Of a DNA stretch of 61,777 nt, positions 50,868 to 59,312 are shown piece after piece. Position 1 is the first letter of the stretch, and each line of letters begins with the position of its first letter. The notes under the pieces were generated by a model. It did no database searches. It saw only the letters and a list, made by a program, of their open reading frames with translations, and was not told where the DNA came from. This DNA is from an uncultured Clostridia bacterium (GTDB taxonomy: Bacteria; Bacillota; Clostridia; Monoglobales; Monoglobaceae). The stretch lies in contig CANRNL010000015.1 of assembly GCA_947631965.1 (NCBI GenBank), positions 1-61,777 on the forward strand, given 5' to 3'. The translations under genes and the position numbers were made by a program.

Positions 50868-51098
50868 ATGGACGTTACAGATACGATTAACGGAGGAGAT
50901 TATATTGCCGTTCTCGCCGAGGAGGACGGTGTAAACATTATAGGTCTTACCAGAGGCAAGGACACAAAATTTCACCACACCGAAAAGCTTGACCGCGGCG
51001 AGGTGTATATCGCTCAGTTCACCGAAAACACCTCCGCGATAAAGGTTCACGGCAAGGCGAAAATATATACAAAAATGGGCATTATTCAAGGCGAATAG
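50868..51098 (+). CDS. mtrB: tryptophan RNA-binding attenuator protein (TRAP)
   Basis: The 76-residue protein aligns along its whole length with Bacillus TRAP: EDGVNIIGLTRGKDTKFHHT, EKLDRGEVYIAQFTE, TSAIKVHGKA. TRAP forms an 11-subunit ring that binds tryptophan and then (G/U)AG repeats in leader RNAs of tryptophan genes. The tryptophan-pocket segment is well kept. Two RNA-contact lysines equivalent to Lys37 and Lys56 of B. subtilis are present (Lys40, Lys59), but the equivalent of Arg58 is His61. No trp genes are adjacent; the next gene is pyk, 39 bases downstream. A GGAGG site precedes the start. Confidence 0.93.
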   Translation: MDVTDTINGGDYIAVLAEEDGVNIIGLTRGKDTKFHHTEKLDRGEVYIAQFTENTSAIKVHGKAKIYTKMGIIQGE

Positions 51099-51137
51099 AA
51101 AATCAAACAAATAAAAAACGAAGGGAGTTCCACAGAT

Positions 51138-52892
51138 ATGAGAAAAACCAAAATAATCTGCACACTCGGTCCGTCAACCGACGACCCCAAGGTTCTAAAA
51201 GAGCTTATGCTAAACGGTATGAACGTTGCGCGTCTCAACTTTTCGCACGGCACCCACGAGGAACAGCTTGCGCGTGCCAACGCCGTAAAAAAGCTGCGCG
51301 AGGAGTTGGATTTGCCTATTGCGCTCCTGCTCGACACCAAGGGTCCGGAAATCCGTGTAAAAACTTTTAAAAACGGTCAGGTGGAGCTTAAAGCGGGAGA
51401 CACGTTCACCTTTTACTCCGAGGATGTAGAAGGCGACGAAAACGGCGTTACCGTAACCTATCCCGACCTTGCGTCCGATTTGTCAATCGGGATGAGTATT
51501 CTCATAAACGACGGACTTGTGGAAACAAAAGTAATGTCTATCGAGGGGAAAAATATTGTCTGCCGCGTTATGAACGACGGAATAATCAGCGACAGAAAAA
51601 GTATTAACATTCCCGGTTCTACACTGCATTTCCCGTACATAAGCGAAAAAGACAAAGAGGATATTCTGTTTGCAATCGAGCATAAGTTTGATTTTGTCGC
51701 GGCGTCGTTCGTACGTTCGGCATATGATGTGTTTGAGCTTAAAAAGCTGCTTGATGAGAATGGCGGTTCAAGCATTAAAATAATTTCAAAAATAGAAAAT
51801 CTCGAAGGCGTTGAAAAGATAGACGAAATACTCAAAATAAGCGACGGTATTATGGTTGCGCGAGGCGATATGGGCGTTGAGATAGCCTATGAGCTTCTTC
51901 CCTCCATTCAGAAAACGCTGATTGAGAAATGCTACAAAGCGGGAAAAATAGTAATCACCGCAACTCAGATGCTTGAGAGTATGACCCACAATCCGCGCCC
52001 GACGCGTGCGGAATCCTCCGACGTTGCAAACGCAGTGTATGACGGCACAAGCGCTGTTATGCTGTCGGGAGAGACAGCCGCAGGCTCGCACCCGGTTGAA
52101 AGTCTGTGCGCTATGGCAAAAATTGTCGAGTGTGCCGAAAAGGAAATCGACTACAAAGACAGATTTGACCGCGCCAAGCTCGACCTTAACGCGGGTGTTA
52201 CCAACGCAATCAGCCACTCCACCTGCACGACCGCGCATGACCTTGAGGCTACCGCGATAATAACCGTAAGCTGGTCGGGCTATACCGCGCGTATGATTTC
52301 GAGCTTCAGACCCGCCTGTCCCATAATAGCGGCGGTGCTTTCGCAGCGCGTAAGACGTCAGCTTAATCTTTCGTGGGGCATTATGCCTATAATAAGCGAT
52401 GAAAAAACCACGACCGACGAGCTTTTCGAGCATGCGGTAGACCGCGCTCTCGACACGGGTCTTGTGCATAACGGCGATTTGGTGGTAATAACCGGCGGTT
52501 CGCCTGTCGGAATAAGCGGAACAACCAATATTTTAAAGGTTCATCTCGTAGGAAACGTTCTGGTCAGCGGAACCGGAATAACCGATAAATATGTAAGCGG
52601 CAAGATATGTGTCGCAAAGGACTACAACGAAGCGCAGCATTCGTTCAGCGACGGCGACATACTCGTTATGCCCCAGACTTCAAATATGCTCATCTCCATA
52701 TTGAGGAGAGCGAGCGGCATTATAGTCGAGGAAGGCGGGCTTTCGTGCCACGCGGCAATCGTCGGTATGACGCTTGATATTCCCGTAATAGTCGGGGCAA
52801 AAAATGTTATGCAAATACTCAAAAGCGGCACTGTTGTAACCATCGACGCAAAGCGCGGCGAGGTTTACAGCGGCGTTACGAAAGTACTTTAA
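51138..52892 (+). CDS. pyk: pyruvate kinase with C-terminal PEP-utiliser domain
   Basis: The 584-residue enzyme starts MRKTKIICTLGPSTDDPKVL and contains MNVARLNFSHG near 28, the active-site helix ISKIENLEGVEKIDEIL near 213 and MVARGDMGVE near 238. About 100 extra residues at the end carry GGLSCHAAIVG near 536, the mobile His domain also found in PEP-utilising enzymes and in Bacillus pyruvate kinase. It makes ATP and pyruvate from phosphoenolpyruvate in glycolysis. AAGGGAG precedes the ATG; it is probably co-transcribed with mtrB. Confidence 0.96.
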   Translation: MRKTKIICTLGPSTDDPKVLKELMLNGMNVARLNFSHGTHEEQLARANAVKKLREELDLPIALLLDTKGPEIRVKTFKNGQVELKAGDTFTFYSEDVEGDENGVTVTYPDLASDLSIGMSILINDGLVETKVMSIEGKNIVCRVMNDGIISDRKSINIPGSTLHFPYISEKDKEDILFAIEHKFDFVAASFVRSAYDVFELKKLLDENGGSSIKIISKIENLEGVEKIDEILKISDGIMVARGDMGVEIAYELLPSIQKTLIEKCYKAGKIVITATQMLESMTHNPRPTRAESSDVANAVYDGTSAVMLSGETAAGSHPVESLCAMAKIVECAEKEIDYKDRFDRAKLDLNAGVTNAISHSTCTTAHDLEATAIITVSWSGYTARMISSFRPACPIIAAVLSQRVRRQLNLSWGIMPIISDEKTTTDELFEHAVDRALDTGLVHNGDLVVITGGSPVGISGTTNILKVHLVGNVLVSGTGITDKYVSGKICVAKDYNEAQHSFSDGDILVMPQTSNMLISILRRASGIIVEEGGLSCHAAIVGMTLDIPVIVGAKNVMQILKSGTVVTIDAKRGEVYSGVTKVL

Positions 52893-52936
52893 GCTATTTG
52901 GGCAACCGCACGATTTTGATTTAAGGAGAAGTTCAG

Positions 52937-53356
52937 ATGTTCAGCACAAAACTCGAAGTCAGATATTGCGAAACAGACAGGATGGGCGTAGTTCACCACT
53001 CGCGCTACTTTCCGTGGTTTGAGGTCGCCCGAACCGAGTTTTTCAAGCAGGGCGGTATGTCCTATGACGAAGTGGAAAAGCGCGGCGTTATGTTTCCGCT
53101 GGTTGACTGCTACTGCAAATTTATAGAAGGCGCACAGTACGGCGATACGGTTAAGATTGAGGTTGAGCTTGAAGAACTCGGTGTTGCAAAGTGCCGATTT
53201 AACTACCGCGTTATAAGATGCTCGGACGGCGCGCTTCTCGCAAACGGCTACACCACTCACGGCTTCACAAATCTCAGCTTTAAGCCGATAAACATAAAAA
53301 AGGTTTGTCCGGATATATACGAAATGCTTTACAAACTGTGTGGTGAATTTGATTGA
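52937..53356 (+). CDS. acyl-CoA thioesterase of the YbgC/FadM (4HBT) family
   Basis: The 139-residue hotdog-fold protein has the motif RYCETDRMGVVHHSRYFPWF near 10-29, where the Asp and the following His/Tyr pattern mark the 4-hydroxybenzoyl-CoA thioesterase group, and FEVARTEFF after it. It would hydrolyse an acyl-CoA or acyl-carrier thioester; the physiological substrate is unknown. An AAGGAG site precedes the ATG, and the stop overlaps the start of pgsA. Confidence 0.88.
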   Translation: MFSTKLEVRYCETDRMGVVHHSRYFPWFEVARTEFFKQGGMSYDEVEKRGVMFPLVDCYCKFIEGAQYGDTVKIEVELEELGVAKCRFNYRVIRCSDGALLANGYTTHGFTNLSFKPINIKKVCPDIYEMLYKLCGEFD

Positions 53357-53913
53357 TACCTAATATTTTAACGACTATGCGGCTTTGTCTGGTTCCGCTT
53401 TTTCCGTATTTTGTCTTTCACGACAACGTCATAGCGGCGATAACGGTCTTTCTTATTTCGGGCGTTATGGATATGGTGGACGGCTACATTGCTCGCAGAT
53501 TCGATATGATTACCAAAATCGGCAAGGTTTACGACCCGTTTGTGGACAAGCTTATGCAGCTTACCGTGCTGGTGAGCCTGACGGCCGCAAAATGGATTCC
53601 CGTGTTCGCGGTAATAATTATCATCGCAAAAGAGCTGGCGATGATAGTTACGGGAGCGGTTTTATACCGTAAAAATATTGTGGTATACTCAACATGGTAC
53701 GGCAAGGCGGGCACAGTTGTATTTTACGCGATAATCTTTTCGATGATTATTTTCCGCGACATTATGCCGGAGGCTGTGAAATACGCTCTGCTCTGGTTTC
53801 TGGTAGCCGTTATGATAGCCGCCGCCATAGGCTACCTTATAAAGTTTACAAAAATTGCAAAACGCGAAAACGAAAACAGAGAAACCAACGCAAGAGAAAT
53901 CCACTCCGCATAA
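53353..53913 (+). CDS. pgsA: CDP-diacylglycerol--glycerol-3-phosphate 3-phosphatidyltransferase
   Basis: The 186-residue membrane protein carries the CDP-alcohol phosphotransferase motif D-G-x2-A-R-x8-G-x3-D-x3-D as MVDGYIARRF ... GKVYDPFVDKL near 37-60, and about five helices. It makes phosphatidylglycerol phosphate. Translation appears to start at a TTG in a TTGA overlap with the thioesterase stop. The MIPNILTTMRL beginning is typical of PgsA. CDP-alcohol transferases of other specificity look similar, so the assignment is good but not certain. Confidence 0.88.
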   Translation: MIPNILTTMRLCLVPLFPYFVFHDNVIAAITVFLISGVMDMVDGYIARRFDMITKIGKVYDPFVDKLMQLTVLVSLTAAKWIPVFAVIIIIAKELAMIVTGAVLYRKNIVVYSTWYGKAGTVVFYAIIFSMIIFRDIMPEAVKYALLWFLVAVMIAAAIGYLIKFTKIAKRENENRETNAREIHSA

Positions 53914-53931
53914 CATACGGAGTGGATTTTT
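53899..53931. terminator. convergent terminator between pgsA and leuS
   Basis: ATCCACTCCG and CGGAGTGGAT form a 10-bp stem spanning the pgsA stop codon, with five T on the plus side and A/T-rich sequence on the other. Confidence 0.8.
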
Positions 53932-53939
53932 AAATTTAT

Positions 53940-56411
53940 TTATTTTACGACCACATTTATCAGTTTGTTGGGAACCGGAATGACCTTGACGATTTGCTTG
54001 CCCTCGGTCAGCCTCTTTATCTTCTCGTTCTCCAGTGCGACGGTTTTAAGTTCTTCAGCCGACGCGCCGGCCGCAATCATAATTTTGTCTTTAATTTTAC
54101 CGTTAATTTGAACGACTATTTCAACCTCTGAAACAACGATTGCCTGCTCGTCGTATTCGAGCCACTTCTCGGAAGTGAGGTCGGAGGTCTTGCCGATGCG
54201 CTCCCACATTTCGGAAGCAACGTGCGGCACAAACGGCGACAGCAGTATAATCAACGACGTTACCGCCTCGCCGATAAGCGGTCTGTTGTAGCTCGCCTTG
54301 TCGGTGTTCTCCTTATACAAATACAGAGCGTTTACCATTTCCATAATACTGCTTATCGCGGTATTAAAGCTGAATCTTTCAAAATCCTCGGTAACTTTTT
54401 TGATGCTTGAATGAACCGCAAAACGAAGCTTTTTCTCATCCGCGTTCAGCGAAGCCGCGTCCACCTTATCGTCCGACATATAATCTTTCAAATCTTCGAC
54501 GGCTCTCCACACTCTGTTTATAAATTTATACGAACCCTCTACCGCCGAATCGTTCCAGTCGAGGTCGCGTTCGGGCGGCGCGGCAAACAATATAAACAGT
54601 CTTGCGGTGTCCGCGCCGTACTTGCCGACTATTTCTTCGGGGCTTACGACGTTTCCTATTGACTTCGACATCTTGGAGCCGTCTTTCAGCACCATACCCT
54701 GTGTCAACAGATTTTCAAACGGTTCTTCGCACGAAACATAACCGAAATCGTGGAGCGCCTTGGTGAAAAATCTTGCGTACAAAAGATGCAGTATAGCGTG
54801 TTCAACGCCGCCGATGTACTGGTCAACATTCATCCAGTAATCCGTTTTTTCCTTTGAAAACGGAAGCTCGGTATTATGCGGGTCGCAGTATCTTAAATAG
54901 TACCACGACGAGCATACGAAGGTGTCCATTGTGTCAACGTCGCGCGTCGCGTGACCGCCGCACACGGGGCAGGTGGTGTTCACAAATTCCTCGCACTCTT
55001 TAAGCGGAGATTCTCCCTGACCCGTAAATTTAACGTTTTCGGGAAGCATAACCGGCAAATCAGATTCGGGAACCGGAACCACGCCGCATTTGTCGCAGTA
55101 AACAATAGGTATGGGCGCGCCCCAGTATCTCTGACGCGAAATAAGCCAGTCGCGCAAACGGAAGTTGACCGTTCTCCTGCCTATACCCTTTTCTTCGATA
55201 TAATCAATTATTCTTTTGATTGCCTCTTTATTGTCAAGCCCGTCAAACTGACCAGAATTTTCCATTATGCCCTCCGCGGCAAACGCGGCGGTCATATCTT
55301 CGGACTTAATATTCTGACCTTCCGGCTGAATTACAATCCTTATCGGAAGATTGTACTTCTTGGCAAAATCATAGTCCCTCTGGTCGTGCGCGGGAACGCC
55401 CATAACAACGCCTGTACCGTAATCGAGGAAAACATAGTTTGCAAGATACAGCGGAACCTTTTCGCCGTTGAGCGGATTTATAACATACACGCCGGTAAAC
55501 TCGCCCTCTTTTTCGGTATCGGTAGCGGAACGCGTGATTTCATTGAGCTTTTGCACCTTATTTATAAACGCTCTGCACTTTTCTTCTTCGGGTCTGCCCG
55601 CGATGAGCTTTTCCACAATCGGGTGTTCGGGCGCTATAACCATATACGAAACGCCGAAAATAGTGTCGGGTCTTGTGGTGTATACGGTAAGGCTCTTGTC
55701 GCTGCCGTCGATTTTAAACTGTATTTCCGCGCCCTCGCTTCTGCCTATCCAGTTGGACTGCATAGACTTTACCTTTTCAGGCCATCCACCGAGCTTACCT
55801 ATATCGTCAAGCAAACGCTGTGCGTAATCGGTAATTTTAAAGAACCACTGGTCAAGCTCTTTTTTGGTGACTTCGCTCTTACATCTGTCACAATGCCCGC
55901 CGACAACCTGCTCGTTGGCAAGCACCGTTTTACAGGACGGGCACCAATTCACATACGACATCTTTTTGTAAGCCAGACCGTGCTTATAAAGCTGCAGGAA
56001 TATCCACTGCGTGAATTTATAATAGTCGGGCTTGGCGGTCGCAACCTCTCTGTCCCAGTCATAGCTGAGTCCTAGCCTTTTCAGCTGCCGCCTCATATTA
56101 TCTACGTTTGACCACGTCCAGTCCGACGGCTTAACACCGTGCTGAATAGCCGCGTTTTCCGCGGGCAGACCGAAAGAGTCCCAGCCCATAGGGTGAAGAA
56201 CGTTATAGCCCTGCATTTTTTTATAGCGCGCCACAACGTCGCCTATCGAGTAGTTGCGCACATGTCCCATATGTAGGTTTCCCGAAGGATATGGAAACAT
56301 TTCAAGCACATAATACTTGGGCTTCTCCGAGCTTTCGTCAATGCTGAAAGTCTCGTTTTCACTCCACTTTTTCTGCCATTTTGTCTCGATTTCATCAAAA
56401 TTGTATCTCAT
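53940..56411 (-). CDS. leuS: leucyl-tRNA synthetase
   Basis: The 823-residue class I synthetase has [14 protein letters not shown] (HIGH region) near 42, a zinc/editing CP1 insertion, the KMSKS loop [11 protein letters not shown] near 580 and a C-terminal anticodon/tRNA-binding part ending NKLINVVVK. It attaches leucine to tRNA-Leu. It follows rsfS by 21 bases and shares its operon, so there is no room for the T-box leader that often precedes leuS in Firmicutes. Confidence 0.97.
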   Translation of the reverse strand: MRYNFDEIETKWQKKWSENETFSIDESSEKPKYYVLEMFPYPSGNLHMGHVRNYSIGDVVARYKKMQGYNVLHPMGWDSFGLPAENAAIQHGVKPSDWTWSNVDNMRRQLKRLGLSYDWDREVATAKPDYYKFTQWIFLQLYKHGLAYKKMSYVNWCPSCKTVLANEQVVGGHCDRCKSEVTKKELDQWFFKITDYAQRLLDDIGKLGGWPEKVKSMQSNWIGRSEGAEIQFKIDGSDKSLTVYTTRPDTIFGVSYMVIAPEHPIVEKLIAGRPEEEKCRAFINKVQKLNEITRSATDTEKEGEFTGVYVINPLNGEKVPLYLANYVFLDYGTGVVMGVPAHDQRDYDFAKKYNLPIRIVIQPEGQNIKSEDMTAAFAAEGIMENSGQFDGLDNKEAIKRIIDYIEEKGIGRRTVNFRLRDWLISRQRYWGAPIPIVYCDKCGVVPVPESDLPVMLPENVKFTGQGESPLKECEEFVNTTCPVCGGHATRDVDTMDTFVCSSWYYLRYCDPHNTELPFSKEKTDYWMNVDQYIGGVEHAILHLLYARFFTKALHDFGYVSCEEPFENLLTQGMVLKDGSKMSKSIGNVVSPEEIVGKYGADTARLFILFAAPPERDLDWNDSAVEGSYKFINRVWRAVEDLKDYMSDDKVDAASLNADEKKLRFAVHSSIKKVTEDFERFSFNTAISSIMEMVNALYLYKENTDKASYNRPLIGEAVTSLIILLSPFVPHVASEMWERIGKTSDLTSEKWLEYDEQAIVVSEVEIVVQINGKIKDKIMIAAGASAEELKTVALENEKIKRLTEGKQIVKVIPVPNKLINVVVK

Positions 56412-56432
56412 TTCAAACTCCTCCTTACAATC

Positions 56433-56792
56433 CTAATCTGCTATGACGTCGCTCAAATCAATACGCGGAGCGTCCTGCCATACATGTTCCAAATCATAAA
56501 AGTCACGGGTTTCGGGCAGGAACAAATGCACCAGAACGCCTTCGTAGCCAAGCAAAATCCAGCTTGCGCCGCCGTAACCCTCTTTGTTAGTTCTGCGTAT
56601 TCCCGCCTTTTCCGTTTCTTCCTCAACATAGTCGCAAAGCGCTTTAAGCTGAGTGCTTGAATTGCCCGTGGCAATAAGAAAGTAATCCGCTATTGTCGTC
56701 AGTTCTCCGACCTCAAGCAGCTTAATGTCGACCGCCTTCTTGCTGTCCAGCATTTTTGCAATATTTTTAGCAATAGTAATAGGTTCTGTCAT
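56433..56792 (-). CDS. rsfS: ribosome silencing factor RsfS
   Basis: The 119-residue protein has the family blocks ADYFLIATGNSSTQLKAL, EGYGGASWILLGYEGVLVHL and ETRDFYDLEHVWQDAP. RsfS binds ribosomal protein uL14 and blocks subunit joining in slow growth. The start is set at 56792 because AAGGAGA stands nine bases before; an upstream in-frame ATG has no such site. It is part of the conserved nadD-yqeK-LCP-rsfS-leuS run. Confidence 0.95.
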   Translation of the reverse strand: MTEPITIAKNIAKMLDSKKAVDIKLLEVGELTTIADYFLIATGNSSTQLKALCDYVEEETEKAGIRRTNKEGYGGASWILLGYEGVLVHLFLPETRDFYDLEHVWQDAPRIDLSDVIAD

Positions 56793-56802
56793 AAATATCT
56801 CC

Positions 56803-58047
56803 TTAAAAATTAAAATCACTGCCCAATATAAGTTTCACGTCCACACCTTTTTCCTCGTCCGATGAATCGGGCTCGGTCATCGAAACGTTCTCATATATCT
56901 TTTTTATTTCATCCGACGCGTGCTTTGCGGAATAATCCACAAGCGAGGAATGTTTCACGACCTTATCCGCCTTTTTCTTTGATACGACGTTAAAGCCGTA
57001 AGAGCTTAGCGTGTCTCCCGTCAGTTCAAGCAAATCCATATCCGAATTGCCAAGTCCGCTCGCGTCCTCTATCGCGACCTTTATATATTTGTTCTTCTTC
57101 AAACTGACGTCCGAGTTTACGGGTACCGCGCCTCCGCTCGGAGTAAAGCTGTTTGCAACAAGCGCGGCGACAGCGTCCTTATCCGCAACAAAGTACGAAA
57201 CACCGTTTATATAATCCGCGTTTCCGGGAAGCTGATAAAATTCTATGTTCTCCTTATTCATTTTTAACCCAAGGGTTATATAATTCAAAAGTTCGCTGCT
57301 CGAAAAGTTTGTCGTGGTATTTTTAAGCACAACGCCAAGCAGCTTCGGCGCTTTTATAACCGACGAAGGGCTAAGGAGCTTGTCGATAAGACTTTCGTAA
57401 AACGACTGCTGCGCCGCGATACGCCCCAAATCCCCGTTTCCGTAGCCTCCGCCGGAATTGCCCTTGCGGTAACGCATAAACATTTCCGCCTGTTTTCCGC
57501 TGAGCGTCTGCTCACCCGGATATAAGTCTATATAAAGGCTTTGAACGGGGTCGGTGTAATACATACGCATAGGCACGTTTACGGTAACTCCGCCGATTGC
57601 GTCAATCGCGTCTCTGAATCCTTTAAACGAAACGACCACATACTTGTCCGCCTTCAGACCGGTAACCGTTTCAATTTCCTCAAACAAGGTTTTTTCTTTA
57701 TCCGCGGAGCCGTATGCCGAATTTATCTTTTTGTCTGTTCTGTTGTTTTCAACATATGTGTCGCGCGGTATTTGAAGTATATGCAAGGTACCCGCGGCAA
57801 AATCATACTGACAAACCATAATTATGTCGGTTCGGTAGCCGTCGTCGTCAACGCCCGCCACGACAAAATTCTGATACGACTTTGAAAACGGTACGTTTTT
57901 ATCCCAAAATTTAAAATTGACAGGCTCGCCGTTTATATGAGCCGAAACGCACACATAGCCGACATAGACTGCCACAAACAAAACAAGCAGCACCAAAAAA
58001 GTTTTAAACGGCGACCTTATTTTTCTCTGCGGCTTTTTTCTCCTCAT
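56803..58047 (-). CDS. LytR-CpsA-Psr (LCP) family cell-wall glycopolymer ligase
   Basis: The 414-residue protein has a basic cytoplasmic start (MRRKKPQRKIRSPFKTF), one membrane helix (about 17-40) and an extracytoplasmic LCP domain with VVAGVDDDGYRTDIIMVCQY near 65-85, LQIPRDTYVE near 94 and FMRYRKGNSGGGYGNGDLGR near 192. The arginine and aspartate residues that bind the polyprenyl pyrophosphate are present. A C-terminal LytR_C-like part follows. It would attach teichoic-acid-like or other polymers to peptidoglycan. The start at 58047 is supported by GAGGAA. Confidence 0.9.
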   Translation of the reverse strand: MRRKKPQRKIRSPFKTFLVLLVLFVAVYVGYVCVSAHINGEPVNFKFWDKNVPFSKSYQNFVVAGVDDDGYRTDIIMVCQYDFAAGTLHILQIPRDTYVENNRTDKKINSAYGSADKEKTLFEEIETVTGLKADKYVVVSFKGFRDAIDAIGGVTVNVPMRMYYTDPVQSLYIDLYPGEQTLSGKQAEMFMRYRKGNSGGGYGNGDLGRIAAQQSFYESLIDKLLSPSSVIKAPKLLGVVLKNTTTNFSSSELLNYITLGLKMNKENIEFYQLPGNADYINGVSYFVADKDAVAALVANSFTPSGGAVPVNSDVSLKKNKYIKVAIEDASGLGNSDMDLLELTGDTLSSYGFNVVSKKKADKVVKHSSLVDYSAKHASDEIKKIYENVSMTEPDSSDEEKGVDVKLILGSDFNF

Positions 58048-58048
58048 A

Positions 58049-58642
58049 TCAATTATTCCTCTGTGAATTAAGTAATATGTAATTTCTCGCGTTAATTGTG
58101 TTCGGCTCGACCGCAAGACCTCGCTCCACCAAATCCAGTATCGTTTCGTCTATTCCGAGGACTATCGCCTTATCAATATCCTCGTACGCCAGCTTTCTCA
58201 GCCGCTCGACTCCGTCAAAACTGCGGTTCGGCTCTATATAATCCGCGATATATATTATTTTGGTCAGAATATTCATATTCGCCTTACCGGTCGTGTGAAA
58301 GAATATCGCGTCGTAAATTTCATCATCATCAATCTTAAACCTCTCACGCACCGCACAGGCTCCGAGCGCGCCGTGGAGAGTTTTGGGTGCGCTTTTGGCG
58401 ACCTCGTTTACCGAAACGCCGTACCGTTTAAGCTCCTCAACCATTTTTTCGGGAGGGAACTCCTTCATATAATCGTGAAGAAGCCCCGCGACGTAGGCTT
58501 TCTCGGTATCTGCGCCGTATCTTTCGGCAAGCTTTACGGCCTCGTCCGCAACGCCGAGCGAGTGGGCATACCTCTTTTCGCTCAAATTTTTCCTCAATTC
58601 GGTTTTAATGTTCTCGATGTCGAGATTTTCAAGGCAAAACAT
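58049..58642 (-). CDS. yqeK: YqeK-like HD-domain Ap4A hydrolase
   Basis: The 197-residue protein has the HD pattern HSLGVADEAVKLAERYG near 28 and AGLLHDYMKEFPPE near 55, then FHTTGKANM near 120 and YIADYIEPNR near 135, as in YqeK, which cleaves diadenosine tetraphosphate symmetrically. It follows nadD in the usual order. The ATG at 58642 is preceded by GGTGA. Confidence 0.92.
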   Translation of the reverse strand: MFCLENLDIENIKTELRKNLSEKRYAHSLGVADEAVKLAERYGADTEKAYVAGLLHDYMKEFPPEKMVEELKRYGVSVNEVAKSAPKTLHGALGACAVRERFKIDDDEIYDAIFFHTTGKANMNILTKIIYIADYIEPNRSFDGVERLRKLAYEDIDKAIVLGIDETILDLVERGLAVEPNTINARNYILLNSQRNN

Positions 58643-58671
58643 AAAAATCACCAATTCCGCAACAGCTGCTT

Positions 58672-59283
58672 TTAATGATATAAATTTTTGGATTTTATAT
58701 ATTCCTCAACACACTCCGGAATCATATATTTGTACGGAAGTCCGCTTTTTATACGATTTCTTATATCCGTCGAGGAAAATTCTATGAGCGGCATACCGAG
58801 CCTGTGAATACTCGCTCCGTATTTTTTCGCCACACCCTCTATCTCCTCATTGATTTTGGGATGCTTTTGTGAAATTCTGTCGGCGACAATAATTTCACAA
58901 TTAGGGAAAATCCGTTCGGGATGATACCATTTCCCCATCTCGGCGGCCGAATCCGCGCCTACTATAAAAAACAACTCGTCGTCCTTATATATTTTCTTGA
59001 GCCTTTCAAGGGTATTGTATGTGTAGCTCACCTCGTCGGACCTTGCCTCTATGTCGCACAGCTCAAAATCGGGGCTTCCGTCTATCGCCAGCCGCGTCAT
59101 TTCAAGACGGTCAAACGAAGAAATTCCCTCGTCGTCTTTGTGCGGCGGCGTTCCGTTAGGCATAAACAAAACCTTGCTGAGCCCATACTCACACACGGCG
59201 TACTCCGCCATAATAAGATGCCCTATATGCGGAGGATTGAATGTTCCTCCCAATATGCCGATTTTCAAACCGCCGTGCGCCAA
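58672..59283 (-). CDS. nadD: nicotinate-nucleotide adenylyltransferase
   Basis: The 203-residue enzyme has GILGGTFNPPHIGHLIMAE near 8-26, FMPNGTPPHK near 40 and ISSTDIR-like FSSTDIRNRIKSGL near 173. It adenylates nicotinate mononucleotide in NAD synthesis. The start shown is a TTG with a weak ribosome binding site; a TTG five codons later is an alternative, so the first few residues are uncertain. Confidence 0.94.
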   Translation of the reverse strand: MAHGGLKIGILGGTFNPPHIGHLIMAEYAVCEYGLSKVLFMPNGTPPHKDDEGISSFDRLEMTRLAIDGSPDFELCDIEARSDEVSYTYNTLERLKKIYKDDELFFIVGADSAAEMGKWYHPERIFPNCEIIVADRISQKHPKINEEIEGVAKKYGASIHRLGMPLIEFSSTDIRNRIKSGLPYKYMIPECVEEYIKSKNLYH

Positions 59284-59312
59284 ATGTGTCCCCGCTTTCC
59301 GTAGTTCTTCGT

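Noticed and set aside
56412-56432. T-box leader for leuS
   Set aside because: Only 21 bases separate rsfS and leuS and they are in one operon.
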